64,000 nucleotides of DNA from BRHc4a sp049323915 (GTDB lineage: Bacteria; Bacillota; Desulfotomaculia; Desulfotomaculales; Desulfocucumaceae), in NCBI GenBank assembly GCA_049323915.1, contig JBMOPC010000024.1, positions 1-64,000 of the forward strand. The letters run 5' to 3'. A model generated the notes under the pieces. It worked only from the letters and a program-made list of their open reading frames with translations. It was not told the origin of the DNA and ran no database searches. Both the position numbers and the translations under genes were made by a program. This document shows, piece by piece, positions 1 through 8,626 of this stretch (the first letter of the stretch is position 1; every line of letters begins with the position of its first letter).

Positions 1-988
1 TGGGGTTGAACAGCAGGTAGCGGCGGTCCTCCTCCGAAGAGGAGCGGAAATAGTCCACCGCCCTCAATGCGAAAAGCTTCATGGCTATTATCCGGGTGAA
101 GGACTCGGTGAACAGCTTTTTGACATGGGTGAAATCGGTGACCTTTTTGCCGTAGAGAATCCTGTTGGCGGCATGGTCCAGTGCCTCGTAAAATGCGTGC
201 TGGCATATTCCGGCCGAGGCGAATCCCAGCTGGAACTTGCCGATGTTGATGGTGGAAAGGGAGGAATCCCAGGCCAGAGCGCCCTCCGAGAGTATTTCAT
301 CTTTGCTTACCGGGTAGTCGCTGAGGGCAAACTCGCCCACGTAGGCCGGCCTTACCCCTGATGTCCTTATCTTTTTCACCAGCTGGTATTTTTCATGCCT
401 GGGGTCGGCCACAAAAAAGACGAATTCACCGCTGCCGGCATGCCTGGCGAAAACCGATACCAGCGCCGCCTCATTGGCGTTGCCTATGTAATATTTTTCC
501 CCGGTGGCCAGGTATTTGCCGCCTGGCTGGGGGACAAGCTTCATTTCATTGGAATACAGGTCGGCGCCGTGCCTTCTCTCGGACATGCCGAAGGCAAAGA
601 TGCCCCCTTCTTTTAGAAGCTTGCCGGTCAGGTGCTTGATTTTTTCGTTATTGCCCATCCAGATGGGGCCAAGCCCCAGTATGCTTACCTGGAAGCAGTA
701 CTGAAAGGCCAGTGAGTAAAAGGCGGTAATTTCGCTAAACTCGCAGATCCTGGAAAGGTCAAAGCGGGAATCGGGGTCACCGTACCCCGCCGGAGTAAGC
801 AGCGTGGCAAAAACCTTTTCATCGTCAATAAACTGCAAAAAATCATCGTACCAGCGGCAGGCATGGTCATCGTCCTTGATGCTTTTCAGTCCTTTTCGCT
901 CAAAAAAATCTATTGTGCAGGCCATAACGTCACGGGTCTTCCGGTCTGGAAACCCGCTGTTATATTTCTGAGGGTTTAAAAAAAGCAT
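1..988 (-). CDS. acyl-CoA dehydrogenase family protein (partial, C-terminus off window)
   Basis: About 329 N-terminal residues are present; the gene runs off the left edge. Start ATG at 988 follows a GGAGG site. The central stretch GMSERRHGADL matches the flavin-contact loop of acyl-CoA dehydrogenases (usual form G(M)TEP-GSD), followed by the glycine-rich beta domain and the start of the C-terminal helical domain (IGKFQLGFASAG). The family oxidises acyl-CoA thioesters with FAD and passes electrons to ETF. Residues typical of the substrate loop are altered (ERRHGAD), so it may act on an unusual acyl substrate; the catalytic Glu region is outside the window. Divergent from nadE. Confidence 0.8.
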   Translation of the reverse strand, partial: MLFLNPQKYNSGFPDRKTRDVMACTIDFFERKGLKSIKDDDHACRWYDDFLQFIDDEKVFATLLTPAGYGDPDSRFDLSRICEFSEITAFYSLAFQYCFQVSILGLGPIWMGNNEKIKHLTGKLLKEGGIFAFGMSERRHGADLYSNEMKLVPQPGGKYLATGEKYYIGNANEAALVSVFARHAGSGEFVFFVADPRHEKYQLVKKIRTSGVRPAYVGEFALSDYPVSKDEILSEGALAWDSSLSTINIGKFQLGFASAGICQHAFYEALDHAANRILYGKKVTDFTHVKKLFTESFTRIIAMKLFALRAVDYFRSSSEEDRRYLLFNP

Positions 989-1172
989 TTTTATTCCTCC
1001 CGGCGCGTTTTGAGAATAATTATTCTATTGGCCGGGCGGTATTTCCTGTTGCGTAATGAATTATCATTCACTATTTCTTTATTAACTGAAAAATTTTTCA
1101 GTTAATGGAATTGCACCTGTTAAATTTAGAATATTTTGTTTAGAATAGAGCAGTGAGGGGTGGAAATAAGCA

Positions 1173-3089
1173 ATGCTGACATCTTTGAAAATCGCCCTGG
1201 GCCAGATGGAGGTGGTTCCGGGGAGGCCGGATTTAAACACGGCAACGATGCTGGACATGATAGCCGCCGCCAGAAGTGAGCGGGCACATATGATAGTATT
1301 TCCCGAAATGGCAATCCCGGGCTACCTGCTGGGCGATACCTGGGAACAGCAGGCATTCTTGCGTGACTGTCAGGAGCATGGCCGCCGTGTAATAGAGGCT
1401 TCCGAAGGAATTTGCGTTCTTTTCGGCAATGTGGGGCCGGACTGGGACAAAACCGGTGACGACGGCAGGGTCCGCAAGTACAACGCCTTTTTTGCGGCCC
1501 AAAATGGAAGGCTGTGCGGGGGTGATAATTTCCCCCACCCCTTCAGGATTAAGACTCTACAGCCAAATTACAGGGAATTTGACGATACCCGCCACTTTTA
1601 CAGCCTGCGCAAGCTGGCCCTGGAACTGGGAAAAGGGGTCCATGATCTTCTGCAGCCGGTTGACCTTAAGATAGACGGCGAAACTGTCAGGCTGGGCTGC
1701 ATACTGTGCGAGGACGGCTGGAGCGACGACTACAACTTCGATCCCATAGAAATGATCAATAATAACGGCCCGGTCAGCCTGTTTGTCAATATATCCAGCT
1801 CCCCGTTCACCCTGGGTAAGAACAACAAGCGCAACAGGGTTTTTTCCAGGCAGGTGATGAATACCGGGGTACCCCTGGTTTATGTGAACAATGTGGGTAT
1901 ACAGAACAACGGAAAGACCATATATACCTTTGACGGTTACAGCACTGTTTATGACGGCAGGGGAGAGATAATCCATTTCTGTGAGCCTTTTTCACAGGAA
2001 TTGAAAATAGTGGATGTCGACCTTAGCGGCTTACGGGAACCCCCCCGGGCATCCGTTCCCGACGACATGGACATTGGCAGCATTTACCGGGCGCTTAGCT
2101 ATGGCATAAGCAAGTTTTTAACTTCGGCGGACATAAGGAAAGTGGTGATCGGAGTTTCTGGCGGCATTGACTCCGCGGTCAGCGCCTGCCTGTACGCAAA
2201 GGTGCTGGGCCCGGAAAACGTGCTGTTGGTGAACATGCCCAGCATGTACAATTCACGCACCACCAGGGACCTGGCCGCCAGACTGGCGGAAAACCTCGGC
2301 TGTCTTTATACCGTCATGCCCATACAGGATGTTGTGGACCGGACCGTTGAGCAGATAAGCCGGACACCGGTAACCAACCTTGGCAGCGGTGCCGGCATCA
2401 GCCTTCCCGTTAGCTCCTTCGTGGTGGAGAACATACAGGCCCGCGACCGGTCGGCCCGTATACTGGCAGGAGTTGCTGCCGCCTTTGGGGGAGGTTTTGC
2501 CTGCAACGCCAACAAAAGCGAAATGACGGTGGGCTATTCCACACTGTACGGTGACCTGGCCGGCTTCCTGGCGGCACTGGCTGACCTGTGGAAGCACCAG
2601 GTATACGATCTGGCCGAATTCCTAAATGAGAAGGTTTATAAGTGCGAGGTCATCCCCAGGGGTATTATCAGCCTGGTCCCCAGCGCCGAGCTTTCGCCGG
2701 ATCAGGCCGTGGACGAAGGGAAGGGCGATCCTATAATTTATCCGTACCACGACTACCTGTTCCGCTCCTTCATCGAGCACTGGAACAGGGCCACTCCGGA
2801 AGACATACTGGAATGGTATATCAATGGAGTGCTGGAGGAAAAGATCGGCTGCCGCCCGGGACTGGTAAGGCAGTGTTTTTCCGGGGCCGGTGAGTTTATC
2901 GAAGACCTGGAGAAATGGTGGAAGCTCTATACAGGGATGGCGGTGGCCAAGAGAATTCAGGCCCCGCCGGTACTGGCGGTAAGCAGGAGGGCATACGGGT
3001 TTGACCACCGGGAGTCCCAAAATCGGCCTTATTTTACTGCAAGGTATCTCAAGATGAAAAAAGATATTCTTCAATCGGGCGGAGGGTAA
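1173..3089 (+). CDS. nadE: NAD+ synthetase, glutamine-hydrolysing
   Basis: Last step of NAD synthesis: amidates deamido-NAD using glutamine and ATP. The 638-residue protein has the two expected domains. An N-terminal nitrilase-type glutaminase (about 1-290) carries the catalytic Glu in FPEMAIPGY (E45) and the nucleophile in GCILCED (C179). A C-terminal synthetase (about 300-638) carries the ATP pyrophosphatase loop SGGIDSA (329-335). Length fits the two-domain bacterial form. ATG at 1173 is preceded by GTGAGGGGTGG. The following PilZ gene starts 21 bases downstream, so the two may be cotranscribed. Confidence 0.95.
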   Translation: MLTSLKIALGQMEVVPGRPDLNTATMLDMIAAARSERAHMIVFPEMAIPGYLLGDTWEQQAFLRDCQEHGRRVIEASEGICVLFGNVGPDWDKTGDDGRVRKYNAFFAAQNGRLCGGDNFPHPFRIKTLQPNYREFDDTRHFYSLRKLALELGKGVHDLLQPVDLKIDGETVRLGCILCEDGWSDDYNFDPIEMINNNGPVSLFVNISSSPFTLGKNNKRNRVFSRQVMNTGVPLVYVNNVGIQNNGKTIYTFDGYSTVYDGRGEIIHFCEPFSQELKIVDVDLSGLREPPRASVPDDMDIGSIYRALSYGISKFLTSADIRKVVIGVSGGIDSAVSACLYAKVLGPENVLLVNMPSMYNSRTTRDLAARLAENLGCLYTVMPIQDVVDRTVEQISRTPVTNLGSGAGISLPVSSFVVENIQARDRSARILAGVAAAFGGGFACNANKSEMTVGYSTLYGDLAGFLAALADLWKHQVYDLAEFLNEKVYKCEVIPRGIISLVPSAELSPDQAVDEGKGDPIIYPYHDYLFRSFIEHWNRATPEDILEWYINGVLEEKIGCRPGLVRQCFSGAGEFIEDLEKWWKLYTGMAVAKRIQAPPVLAVSRRAYGFDHRESQNRPYFTARYLKMKKDILQSGGG

Positions 3090-3110
3090 TATTGAGGAGG
3101 TGTTTTAAAG

Positions 3111-3494
3111 TTGGAGAAAAGAAGTCTTTCCAGGGTGTTATTCGGCACAAAGGCAGTCATCATGTACAGGGGCGCTGAAGTTGACGGTGAGGTGGAAAAC
3201 CTCAGCCTCAACGGCATGTTTATCAAAACCCAGCAAAAGATACCGGACGGAGAGGTGGTTGAGATAACCATTCACCTGGCCGGGGATACCTCCTCCCTTT
3301 CCATTGACCTTGAGGGAAAAGTGATCAGGGAGGCCGAAAACGGTATCGGACTGATGTACCAGAAGGTGGACCTTGATTCCTTCATACACTTAAGGAATAT
3401 CGTTTCATACAATAGTGTGGACTCGGAAAGTGTGATGGAAGAGTTCCTTCAGTTTATCAAGAAGAATATTACGGAAAGCAAAGAGCCACTTTAG
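3111..3494 (+). CDS. PilZ domain protein (c-di-GMP receptor candidate)
   Basis: A 127-residue single-domain protein. TTG start at 3111 is supported by AGGAGG eight bases upstream. It carries both PilZ signature elements: an RxxxR motif (RSLSR) at the N-terminus and an (D/N)xSxxG motif (NLSLNG) about 25 residues later, so c-di-GMP binding is likely. No partner domain is present; it may act as an adaptor. The window also holds a GGDEF-EAL protein (11789-13186) and a YcgR-type PilZ protein (58604-59266). Target unknown. Confidence 0.85.
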   Translation: MEKRSLSRVLFGTKAVIMYRGAEVDGEVENLSLNGMFIKTQQKIPDGEVVEITIHLAGDTSSLSIDLEGKVIREAENGIGLMYQKVDLDSFIHLRNIVSYNSVDSESVMEEFLQFIKKNITESKEPL

Positions 3495-3600
3495 AGCGAT
3501 TTTAAATATATTATTCATTTATAGATAATTATGGAAGGATTGGGCAAAGATATGTGGAAGTGGAATGGAAAGCAAAAAAATAAAAAGGGGGAGAAAGTTG

Positions 3601-4299
3601 ATGCCCAACAGTGTAAAATGGCTGGGACATGCAACCTGTCAGATCACCACGGGGACGGGAAAGGTTATACTGATTGACCCCTGGATAACGGGCAACCCTG
3701 CCTGCCCGGTCAGGCGGGAGGATATCGGAAAGGCGGATATAATACTGGTTACCCACGACCACTTTGACCACATGGGATCGGACATCCCCGAACTGGTAAG
3801 GTCCACCGGGGCCACTGTAATAGCCCAGCCTGAACTGGTGGGGGTTTTAAGGGAAGCCGGAGTGGACCCCGGGAACATTATAAACGGTATGGGGATGAAT
3901 ATAGGGGGGCAGGTTGAGGTGGCAGGGGTCGGGATTACCATGACCCATGCGGTTCACTCCAGCACTGCCGGTGATCCTGTGGGGTATGTTATTTTCCTGG
4001 AAGACGGGAAAACAATTTACCATGCCGGGGACACGGGCATTTTCGCGGGTATGGGGATTCTGGGCAGCCTTTATAACATCGATCTGGCCCTTATTCCCAT
4101 AGGAAGCGTATTTGTGATGGACCCCCTGCAGGCGGCGCACAGCCTCACCCTTTTAAAGCCGAGGGCAGCGGTGCCCATACATTACGGCACTTTTCCCATA
4201 CTGGTGCAGGATGCCGGAGAATTTGCCAGGCTGGCGGGTGAAAAGGCCCCCGAAGTAAAAATAGAGGTTATAAAGCCGGGAGAGGAAGTTGTGTTATAA
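3601..4299 (+). CDS. metallo-beta-lactamase fold hydrolase, UPF0173 family
   Basis: 232 residues from ATG 3601, which follows GGGGGAGAAAG; an in-frame ATG at 3565 lacks a good site. The zinc-binding signature THDHFDHMG is at residues 51-59, with further ligand histidines in the later MTHAVHS, HAGDTG and IHYGTF segments. This is the UPF0173 group of metal-dependent hydrolases, whose substrate is not established. The stop codon abuts a CAGAACTCAGAA repeat. Confidence 0.88.
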   Translation: MPNSVKWLGHATCQITTGTGKVILIDPWITGNPACPVRREDIGKADIILVTHDHFDHMGSDIPELVRSTGATVIAQPELVGVLREAGVDPGNIINGMGMNIGGQVEVAGVGITMTHAVHSSTAGDPVGYVIFLEDGKTIYHAGDTGIFAGMGILGSLYNIDLALIPIGSVFVMDPLQAAHSLTLLKPRAAVPIHYGTFPILVQDAGEFARLAGEKAPEVKIEVIKPGEEVVL

Positions 4300-4435
4300 G
4301 TACTCAGAACTCAGAACACAGAACCCAGAATAAGGTGTGACAGGGTCCGTATTTTACTCTTTTTTGAAAAACCCGGCACTCGTTTTTCACTCTTCATGGT
4401 AGCCGCTTTTTGCGTCCCGGATGCCTGGAATTCTA

Positions 4436-4460
4436 CCGCCTATAGGGCGGATTTTTTTTG
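4436..4460 (+). terminator. rho-independent terminator
   Basis: Stem CCGCC/GGCGG with loop TATAG followed by eight T residues, about 140 bases after the UPF0173 stop. Between the stop and this hairpin lies a CAGAACTCAGAA-type repeat and otherwise nothing recognisable. Confidence 0.6.
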
Positions 4461-4523
4461 ATCCAGGTAATAGGCTCGGTCGTTAAGAGACTGTAACAGC
4501 CTATCGATAAATTCCGCCCGGGC

Positions 4524-4637
4524 TCAAATCACTCCCCCCTCACATGCATGTCGCTTGAGGGTCGCTGCTAATGTAGGCCGTCTCGATTCTGAGTGCTGAG
4601 TTCTGTGTTCTGAGTTCCAGCCGCCCGCAGGGCGGCT
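4524..4637 (-). repeat. dispersed repeat, copy 1 of 3, ending in terminator hairpin
   Basis: Contains the core GCATGTCGCTTGAGGGTCGC, then CTGCTAATGTAGGC and GAGTTCTGTGTTCTGAGTT, shared almost base for base with 28641-28711 and 39236-39338. Upstream ACTCCCCCCTCA is also shared with the third copy. At its right end a hairpin (GCCGCCC/GGGCGGC, 4619-4637) sits directly after the minus-strand cupin stop and probably terminates it. All three copies lie immediately 3' of a minus-strand gene. Confidence 0.75.
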
Positions 4638-4967
4638 TTATCTATCTGGCAGAAAATCCTCCCGAACAGGGGCAAATACCTCCACCGCAACGGAGTCTTC
4701 TATAATCTCCGCCCAGTGCGGGGCATTCCCCGGTATGGACCAGCTGTCCCCGGGATTGACTTCATATTTTTCGTTCTGAAAATACAGCACTATCTTTCCG
4801 GAAACAAGGTATCCCGTCTGCTCGTGCGGGTGGCTGTGCTGCGGGAGGACCTTTCCCTTTTCCAGTATAAACTCGGCCATTAATGTTTTTTCCCCGAAAA
4901 CAAGGGTTTTTCTCGCAACCCCGTCCGCAACGGGAACGTATCCGTCTTTGCTTTTGCTTGTATACAT
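4638..4967 (-). CDS. cupin domain protein
   Basis: 109 residues forming one small beta-barrel. Motif 1 contains HSHPHEQTGYLVSG (metal-ligand histidines and Glu) and motif 2 contains PGDSWSIPGNAPHW (last histidine). This is the pattern of single-domain metal-binding cupins. The start ATG at 4967 follows GGAGGCAAGCC. Function within the superfamily cannot be assigned. It stands alone, divergent from the MFS gene. Confidence 0.85.
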   Translation of the reverse strand: MYTSKSKDGYVPVADGVARKTLVFGEKTLMAEFILEKGKVLPQHSHPHEQTGYLVSGKIVLYFQNEKYEVNPGDSWSIPGNAPHWAEIIEDSVAVEVFAPVREDFLPDR

Positions 4968-5019
4968 GGCTTGCCTCCTGCTAAATGAATTTATATATAT
5001 TTTATCTTAAATCCAACAA

Positions 5020-6297
5020 GTGTGCTGTGTTAAAATAAAATGGCTGCGCTTTTTTTGGGGGGAGGGAGTAACAATTATAAAATCCGGCGGTGCACAGAGG
5101 GATTTTTTTCTTTTTTGTATGTCCGGGGCTTTTCTCGGAGTATATACCGGACTGTACGATCCCACTTTCAATAACTATATATCTGAAGCATTTCACGTAA
5201 GTGAGTCTGTCCGGGGAGGGCTTGAGTTTTTCAGGGAACTGCCGGGGTTCCTGGTGGTGGTCTTCTCCGGGATGCTTATGTTCCTGGCCGATATCAGGAT
5301 AGCTATGATTTCCCTTCTAATAATGGCCCTGGGTCTTTTCGGGCAGGGCTTTGCCGCACCCGACCTGCATTGGGCGATAGTCTGGATGATAATGTGGAGC
5401 ATTGGGGCGCACCTTTTTATGCCCGTGGCCAGCAGCATTACCGTCAGCCTTTCAAAACCGGACGAGGTGGGCCGCAGGCTGGGAAAATGGAGCGGCATCA
5501 ACACTGCCGCATCACTTCTGGGATACCTGATAGTCTGGGCGGGGTTCAGCTTTTTTGAAATAGACTACCGCATGACTTTCGCTCTGGCGGCGCTGGCGGC
5601 TGTAGGAGCGGTGCTTTGCCTGGGGGGCATGAAAGTTCACAAGACAAACCGGCAAGGAATGACTTTCATGTTTAAAAGGAGATACTCCCTCTATTACTTT
5701 CTGAGCCTTATATTCGGCGCCCGAAAACAGATTTTTCTGACCTTCGGCCCGTGGGTTTTGATAAAAGTGTTTGGGCAGCCGGTAACCACCTTTGCAATTC
5801 TTGGCCTCGCCGGTACCATGCTGGGCATTTTTTTCAAGCCGGCCCTGGGGGCGGCCATTGACCGGCTGGGTGAAAGAACGGTAATTATGGCGGAGTCCCT
5901 TGCCCTGGTGGCGGTATGCCTTGGGTATGGATTCGCGGGGGATATTTTTTCCGCCCCTGTGGCCATTTATGTGGTTTACGCCTGTTTTGTGGGGGATAAC
6001 CTTCTTTTTGCCGGGCTTATGGCCAGGGCCACATATCTTAACAAGATAGTCGAAGAAAAGAACGACCTTACCCCGACCCTTTCCATGGGAATTAGCGTCG
6101 ACCACGCCGTTTCAATGACCATTCCGTTTTTTGCCGGACTGCTTTGGGAGGCCATGGGGTTCAGGTATGTTTTCCTGGTGGCGGCCATACTGGCTTTGAT
6201 AAACTTCTGGGCCGCCACTTACATCAAAACAGCCCCAGGGGCCGGATTGCGGGTCGGAATACAGAATTCAGAACTCAGAACTCAGAATTCAGAATAA
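5020..6297 (+). CDS. MFS transporter
   Basis: About 12 hydrophobic segments in two halves, the major facilitator pattern; substrate unknown. The start is doubtful. GTG 5020 has no ribosome site, while GGGGGGAGGG at 5057-5066 points to initiation near 5074, where the in-frame codon is ATT, or to a later codon (ATG 5119). The C-terminus is odd: after AGAGLRVG the last residues (IQNSELRTQNSE) and the stop come from a CAGAACTCAGAA repeat that has replaced or extended the native end. Confidence 0.85.
   Translation: MCCVKIKWLRFFWGEGVTIIKSGGAQRDFFLFCMSGAFLGVYTGLYDPTFNNYISEAFHVSESVRGGLEFFRELPGFLVVVFSGMLMFLADIRIAMISLLIMALGLFGQGFAAPDLHWAIVWMIMWSIGAHLFMPVASSITVSLSKPDEVGRRLGKWSGINTAASLLGYLIVWAGFSFFEIDYRMTFALAALAAVGAVLCLGGMKVHKTNRQGMTFMFKRRYSLYYFLSLIFGARKQIFLTFGPWVLIKVFGQPVTTFAILGLAGTMLGIFFKPALGAAIDRLGERTVIMAESLALVAVCLGYGFAGDIFSAPVAIYVVYACFVGDNLLFAGLMARATYLNKIVEEKNDLTPTLSMGISVDHAVSMTIPFFAGLLWEAMGFRYVFLVAAILALINFWAATYIKTAPGAGLRVGIQNSELRTQNSE
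6258..6296 (+). repeat. CAGAACTCAGAA-type repeat inside the end of the MFS gene
   Basis: Short iterations of CAGAATTCAGAACTCAGAA overlap the last codons of the transporter. The leading GGTCGGAATACAGAATTCAG is identical to a copy at 43391. Related runs occur at 4302, 4590, 28688, 39296, 41838-41935 and 50664. Confidence 0.8.
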
Positions 6298-6340
6298 ACT
6301 AAAGCATTCCCCGAAAGCCGACAGATCTACAAGTTTGACT

Positions 6341-6367
6341 AACCCGCCTTGAAGGGCGGTTTTTTTG
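6341..6367 (+). terminator. rho-independent terminator of the MFS gene
   Basis: Stem ACCCGCC/GGGCGGT, loop TTGAA, then seven T residues. The remainder of 6298-6541 is AT-rich and probably carries the promoter of the next gene. Confidence 0.8.
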
Positions 6368-6541
6368 TGAATTTTTACGTTCCTTTTCGATTTTAAGTAT
6401 TATATATATGTCAAATATTTGTCCTGTTAAGCATGGTGCTGTCTAAAGCCATCGTATAAGAAGGCTATTTGCGGCATAAATTTTTTTGGCAAGATGGTAA
6501 TATATAACATATAAGCCAATATTTATAGGAGTTATTATAAA

Positions 6542-8053
6542 GTGCATGATTTGGAATTTGACCCTTTCGCCAAAATAAAAAAGGCTATGGTCTATACAGG
6601 GGACGGGTTTTATGTTTCTGGAAACGACCCGGGGTTATGGAAAAAAATACTAAACAAAAACCCCGATGATGAAAAAGCACTTTATCATGTGGGGTTAAGC
6701 CTGGAAAAAGACGCAGCCAGGTATCTGCAGAGGTACAGGGAGACAAATATAAAATTGTTTTCAAGGATATACAGGCAAAAAATTGCTCAATCCCTGGAAA
6801 TGCTTGAGCGTTCTTTTGAAAAGGGGTATTTTCCCGCCTCCATTGAGATGCAGCGGCTCAAAGGGCTGGTAATCAGGGACAGGGCATCAAGTAGAACAGG
6901 AATTTTTCCGGCATGGCCACTGTATGCTTTTCTGCTGCTTTCCTGTTTTGCTCTTGGAATGCTGATTGCGCTGTTTTTTTTCACGGACAGGGTATACATA
7001 TCCAGGGAACTGTACCAGGAGCGTTATACATACATGCTGCCTTACGAAGTTGTGGAGGGAAGGCCCTTATACATACCGGGAATGGACTATGAAACAAGAG
7101 TTGTTGAAATCAGCGGGGATTTTTCAAGGGAGTCGGTGGCAAACAGGCTTGTGGCAGAAGTTAAAGCCCTCTATGAAAAAGACCCTGTTACCCCCAAGAT
7201 GGTTGTAGGTGTCCAGGAAAGCGGCGCCGGCAGGGCCGAGGTGGGAATGGCCCTTTGGGACGGCAGGAACAGTAATATAATGGTGTATTTGTATCAAAAC
7301 AGAAAACAGCTGCTTTGGGAAACCACCACCGTAATAAGGAGCGCTTTATACCAATTTGCCAGGCAAAACGGCCGCCTGCCCGGTGATTTAACCGACCTTG
7401 CCCGGCCTTACCCCAACAATTACCTTGCATCAATTCCCAGGGACCCTTATAAATACAGCAATGCCGTGTATCCTTTTTACAACGGCAGGGGTGGCTGGGT
7501 TTACCGGCCGGAGGAATTCGCCACCGAAAGATCCATGGTCAGCGTTTTAAGGCCCAATGTGCCCGCCGGGCATATTGATTTCAAGCCTTTGCACCTGCAG
7601 GTGGACAAAGCCGGCAATACTCTAAGGGTTGTTTCGGGAGGCATTGTTTTAAGATGCTACCGGGTGGCGCTGGGAAAGGAGGACCAAACCCCGGAAGGGG
7701 CTTTTTTTATAGCGAAAAAAGTTGTCAACCCAAATAAAGGCCTGCCGGAAGAAAAAAAACTGTACGGCACCAGGGCGATGGAGCTGTCCGGCGGCCATTA
7801 CGCCATACACGGCACCGACGTGTCTTCCGTTATAGGCAAAAATGTAACCATGGGATGTATAAGGCTTGATAATACAGATATGGAAAGACTTTATTCCATT
7901 GTGCCTCTTTATACCACCGTAAAAATTATCAGGGCCGGGGATGGTCTAAACTATGAGGCCGCCGGTGCCGGGGATGGAGATCAGATAAATCTGTATGATA
8001 CCCGTGCAGCCCCCTCTGAAGAAAGCAGCGCGGCATATGCCTGGGCGGGATGA
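6542..8053 (+). CDS. membrane-anchored L,D-transpeptidase (YkuD/ErfK family)
   Basis: 503 residues from GTG 6542, with AGGAG ten bases upstream. Layout: a cytoplasmic N-terminal part (1-125) with a TPR-like helical stretch (DDEKALYHVGLSLEKD); one membrane helix at about 126-148; an extracytoplasmic middle that resembles a type II pseudopilin tail (SALYQFARQNGRLPGDL ... GGWVY); and a C-terminal YkuD domain with HGT ... MGCIRL, catalytic Cys near residue 439. YkuD enzymes make 3-3 peptidoglycan cross-links or attach proteins. The cytoplasmic and pilin-like parts are unusual additions. Monocistronic by spacing. Confidence 0.85.
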   Translation: MHDLEFDPFAKIKKAMVYTGDGFYVSGNDPGLWKKILNKNPDDEKALYHVGLSLEKDAARYLQRYRETNIKLFSRIYRQKIAQSLEMLERSFEKGYFPASIEMQRLKGLVIRDRASSRTGIFPAWPLYAFLLLSCFALGMLIALFFFTDRVYISRELYQERYTYMLPYEVVEGRPLYIPGMDYETRVVEISGDFSRESVANRLVAEVKALYEKDPVTPKMVVGVQESGAGRAEVGMALWDGRNSNIMVYLYQNRKQLLWETTTVIRSALYQFARQNGRLPGDLTDLARPYPNNYLASIPRDPYKYSNAVYPFYNGRGGWVYRPEEFATERSMVSVLRPNVPAGHIDFKPLHLQVDKAGNTLRVVSGGIVLRCYRVALGKEDQTPEGAFFIAKKVVNPNKGLPEEKKLYGTRAMELSGGHYAIHGTDVSSVIGKNVTMGCIRLDNTDMERLYSIVPLYTTVKIIRAGDGLNYEAAGAGDGDQINLYDTRAAPSEESSAAYAWAG

Positions 8054-8070
8054 GATCAGGAGAATTGCAA

Positions 8071-8096
8071 AAACTCCGGCCATGTTCAGGCCGGAG
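8071..8096. terminator. hairpin between convergent genes
   Basis: Stem ACTCCGGCC/GGCCGGAGT with a 7-base loop (8072-8096). No strong T-run on either side; its place between convergent genes suggests a bidirectional terminator. Confidence 0.5.
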
Positions 8097-8114
8097 TCTT
8101 GCTATGCGGTGCTC

Positions 8115-8339
8115 TCAAGTGATGTCGCCGCCCATTTCCTCATTCACGGGAACAATATCATTCCCCCTGCGGTCCATAGCCGCCAGCGCCATGTCCAGCC
8201 GGTTACGCTTCTTTTTTGCAGGTATACCGGGGAATATTTCACCCGGACGGCCGTATTTTCTATGTATTTCATCCAACTGCTGGGGTGAGAGGTGGTAGCT
8301 GTGTATCATTTTGTAGCCGCTGTCCCTCCTGCGAAGCAC
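8115..8339 (-). CDS. small conserved-looking hypothetical protein
   Basis: 74 residues, basic then acidic, no membrane segment. GTG start at 8339 is supported by GAGGTG nine bases upstream; an internal ATG (residue 11) is the alternative. The sequence (LSPQQLDEIHRKYG, then a KKKRN patch) looks protein-like but I recognise no family. Downstream hairpin at 8071. Confidence 0.5.
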   Translation of the reverse strand: MLRRRDSGYKMIHSYHLSPQQLDEIHRKYGRPGEIFPGIPAKKKRNRLDMALAAMDRRGNDIVPVNEEMGGDIT

Positions 8340-8407
8340 AATCTGTTCACCTCTATTTTAATTATATTTTTGCCTGCTTTTTATTGCTTTCATACTTCAT
8401 GAGGAAA

Positions 8408-8626
8408 TTATCCACAGAATGTAAGCGTAAGCATATAATCGCTGCCTTCCACGGTGACGGTTACACTCCAGCCGGAGTTTTCGGAGAGCCGGGTGACGTT
8501 TTCTTTAGCTGCGTTATTGTCTACAATAACTTTTACTGTCCCGCCGGTCATTTTGTCAATTGCCCTTTTGGTGCGTAGAACGGGCTCCGGGCAAAGCAGC
8601 CCGCGCGCGTCAACTATTTTGTCCAT
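8408..8626 (-). CDS. TusA/SirA-like sulfur carrier protein
   Basis: 72 residues with the hallmark CPEP motif (GLLCPEPVL), whose Cys carries persulfide or selenium. Start is ATG 8626, six bases after TGGAGGTG; the frame opens at GTG 8635. The first 17 bases overlap the end of the YedE-like gene, so the two are translationally coupled. In other bacteria YeeE/YedE permeases commonly pair with such carriers (YeeD, YedF). It lacks the second DsrE-like domain of YedF proteins. Likely role: accept sulfur or selenium brought in by the permease. Confidence 0.85.
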   Translation of the reverse strand: MDKIVDARGLLCPEPVLRTKRAIDKMTGGTVKVIVDNNAAKENVTRLSENSGWSVTVTVEGSDYMLTLTFCG

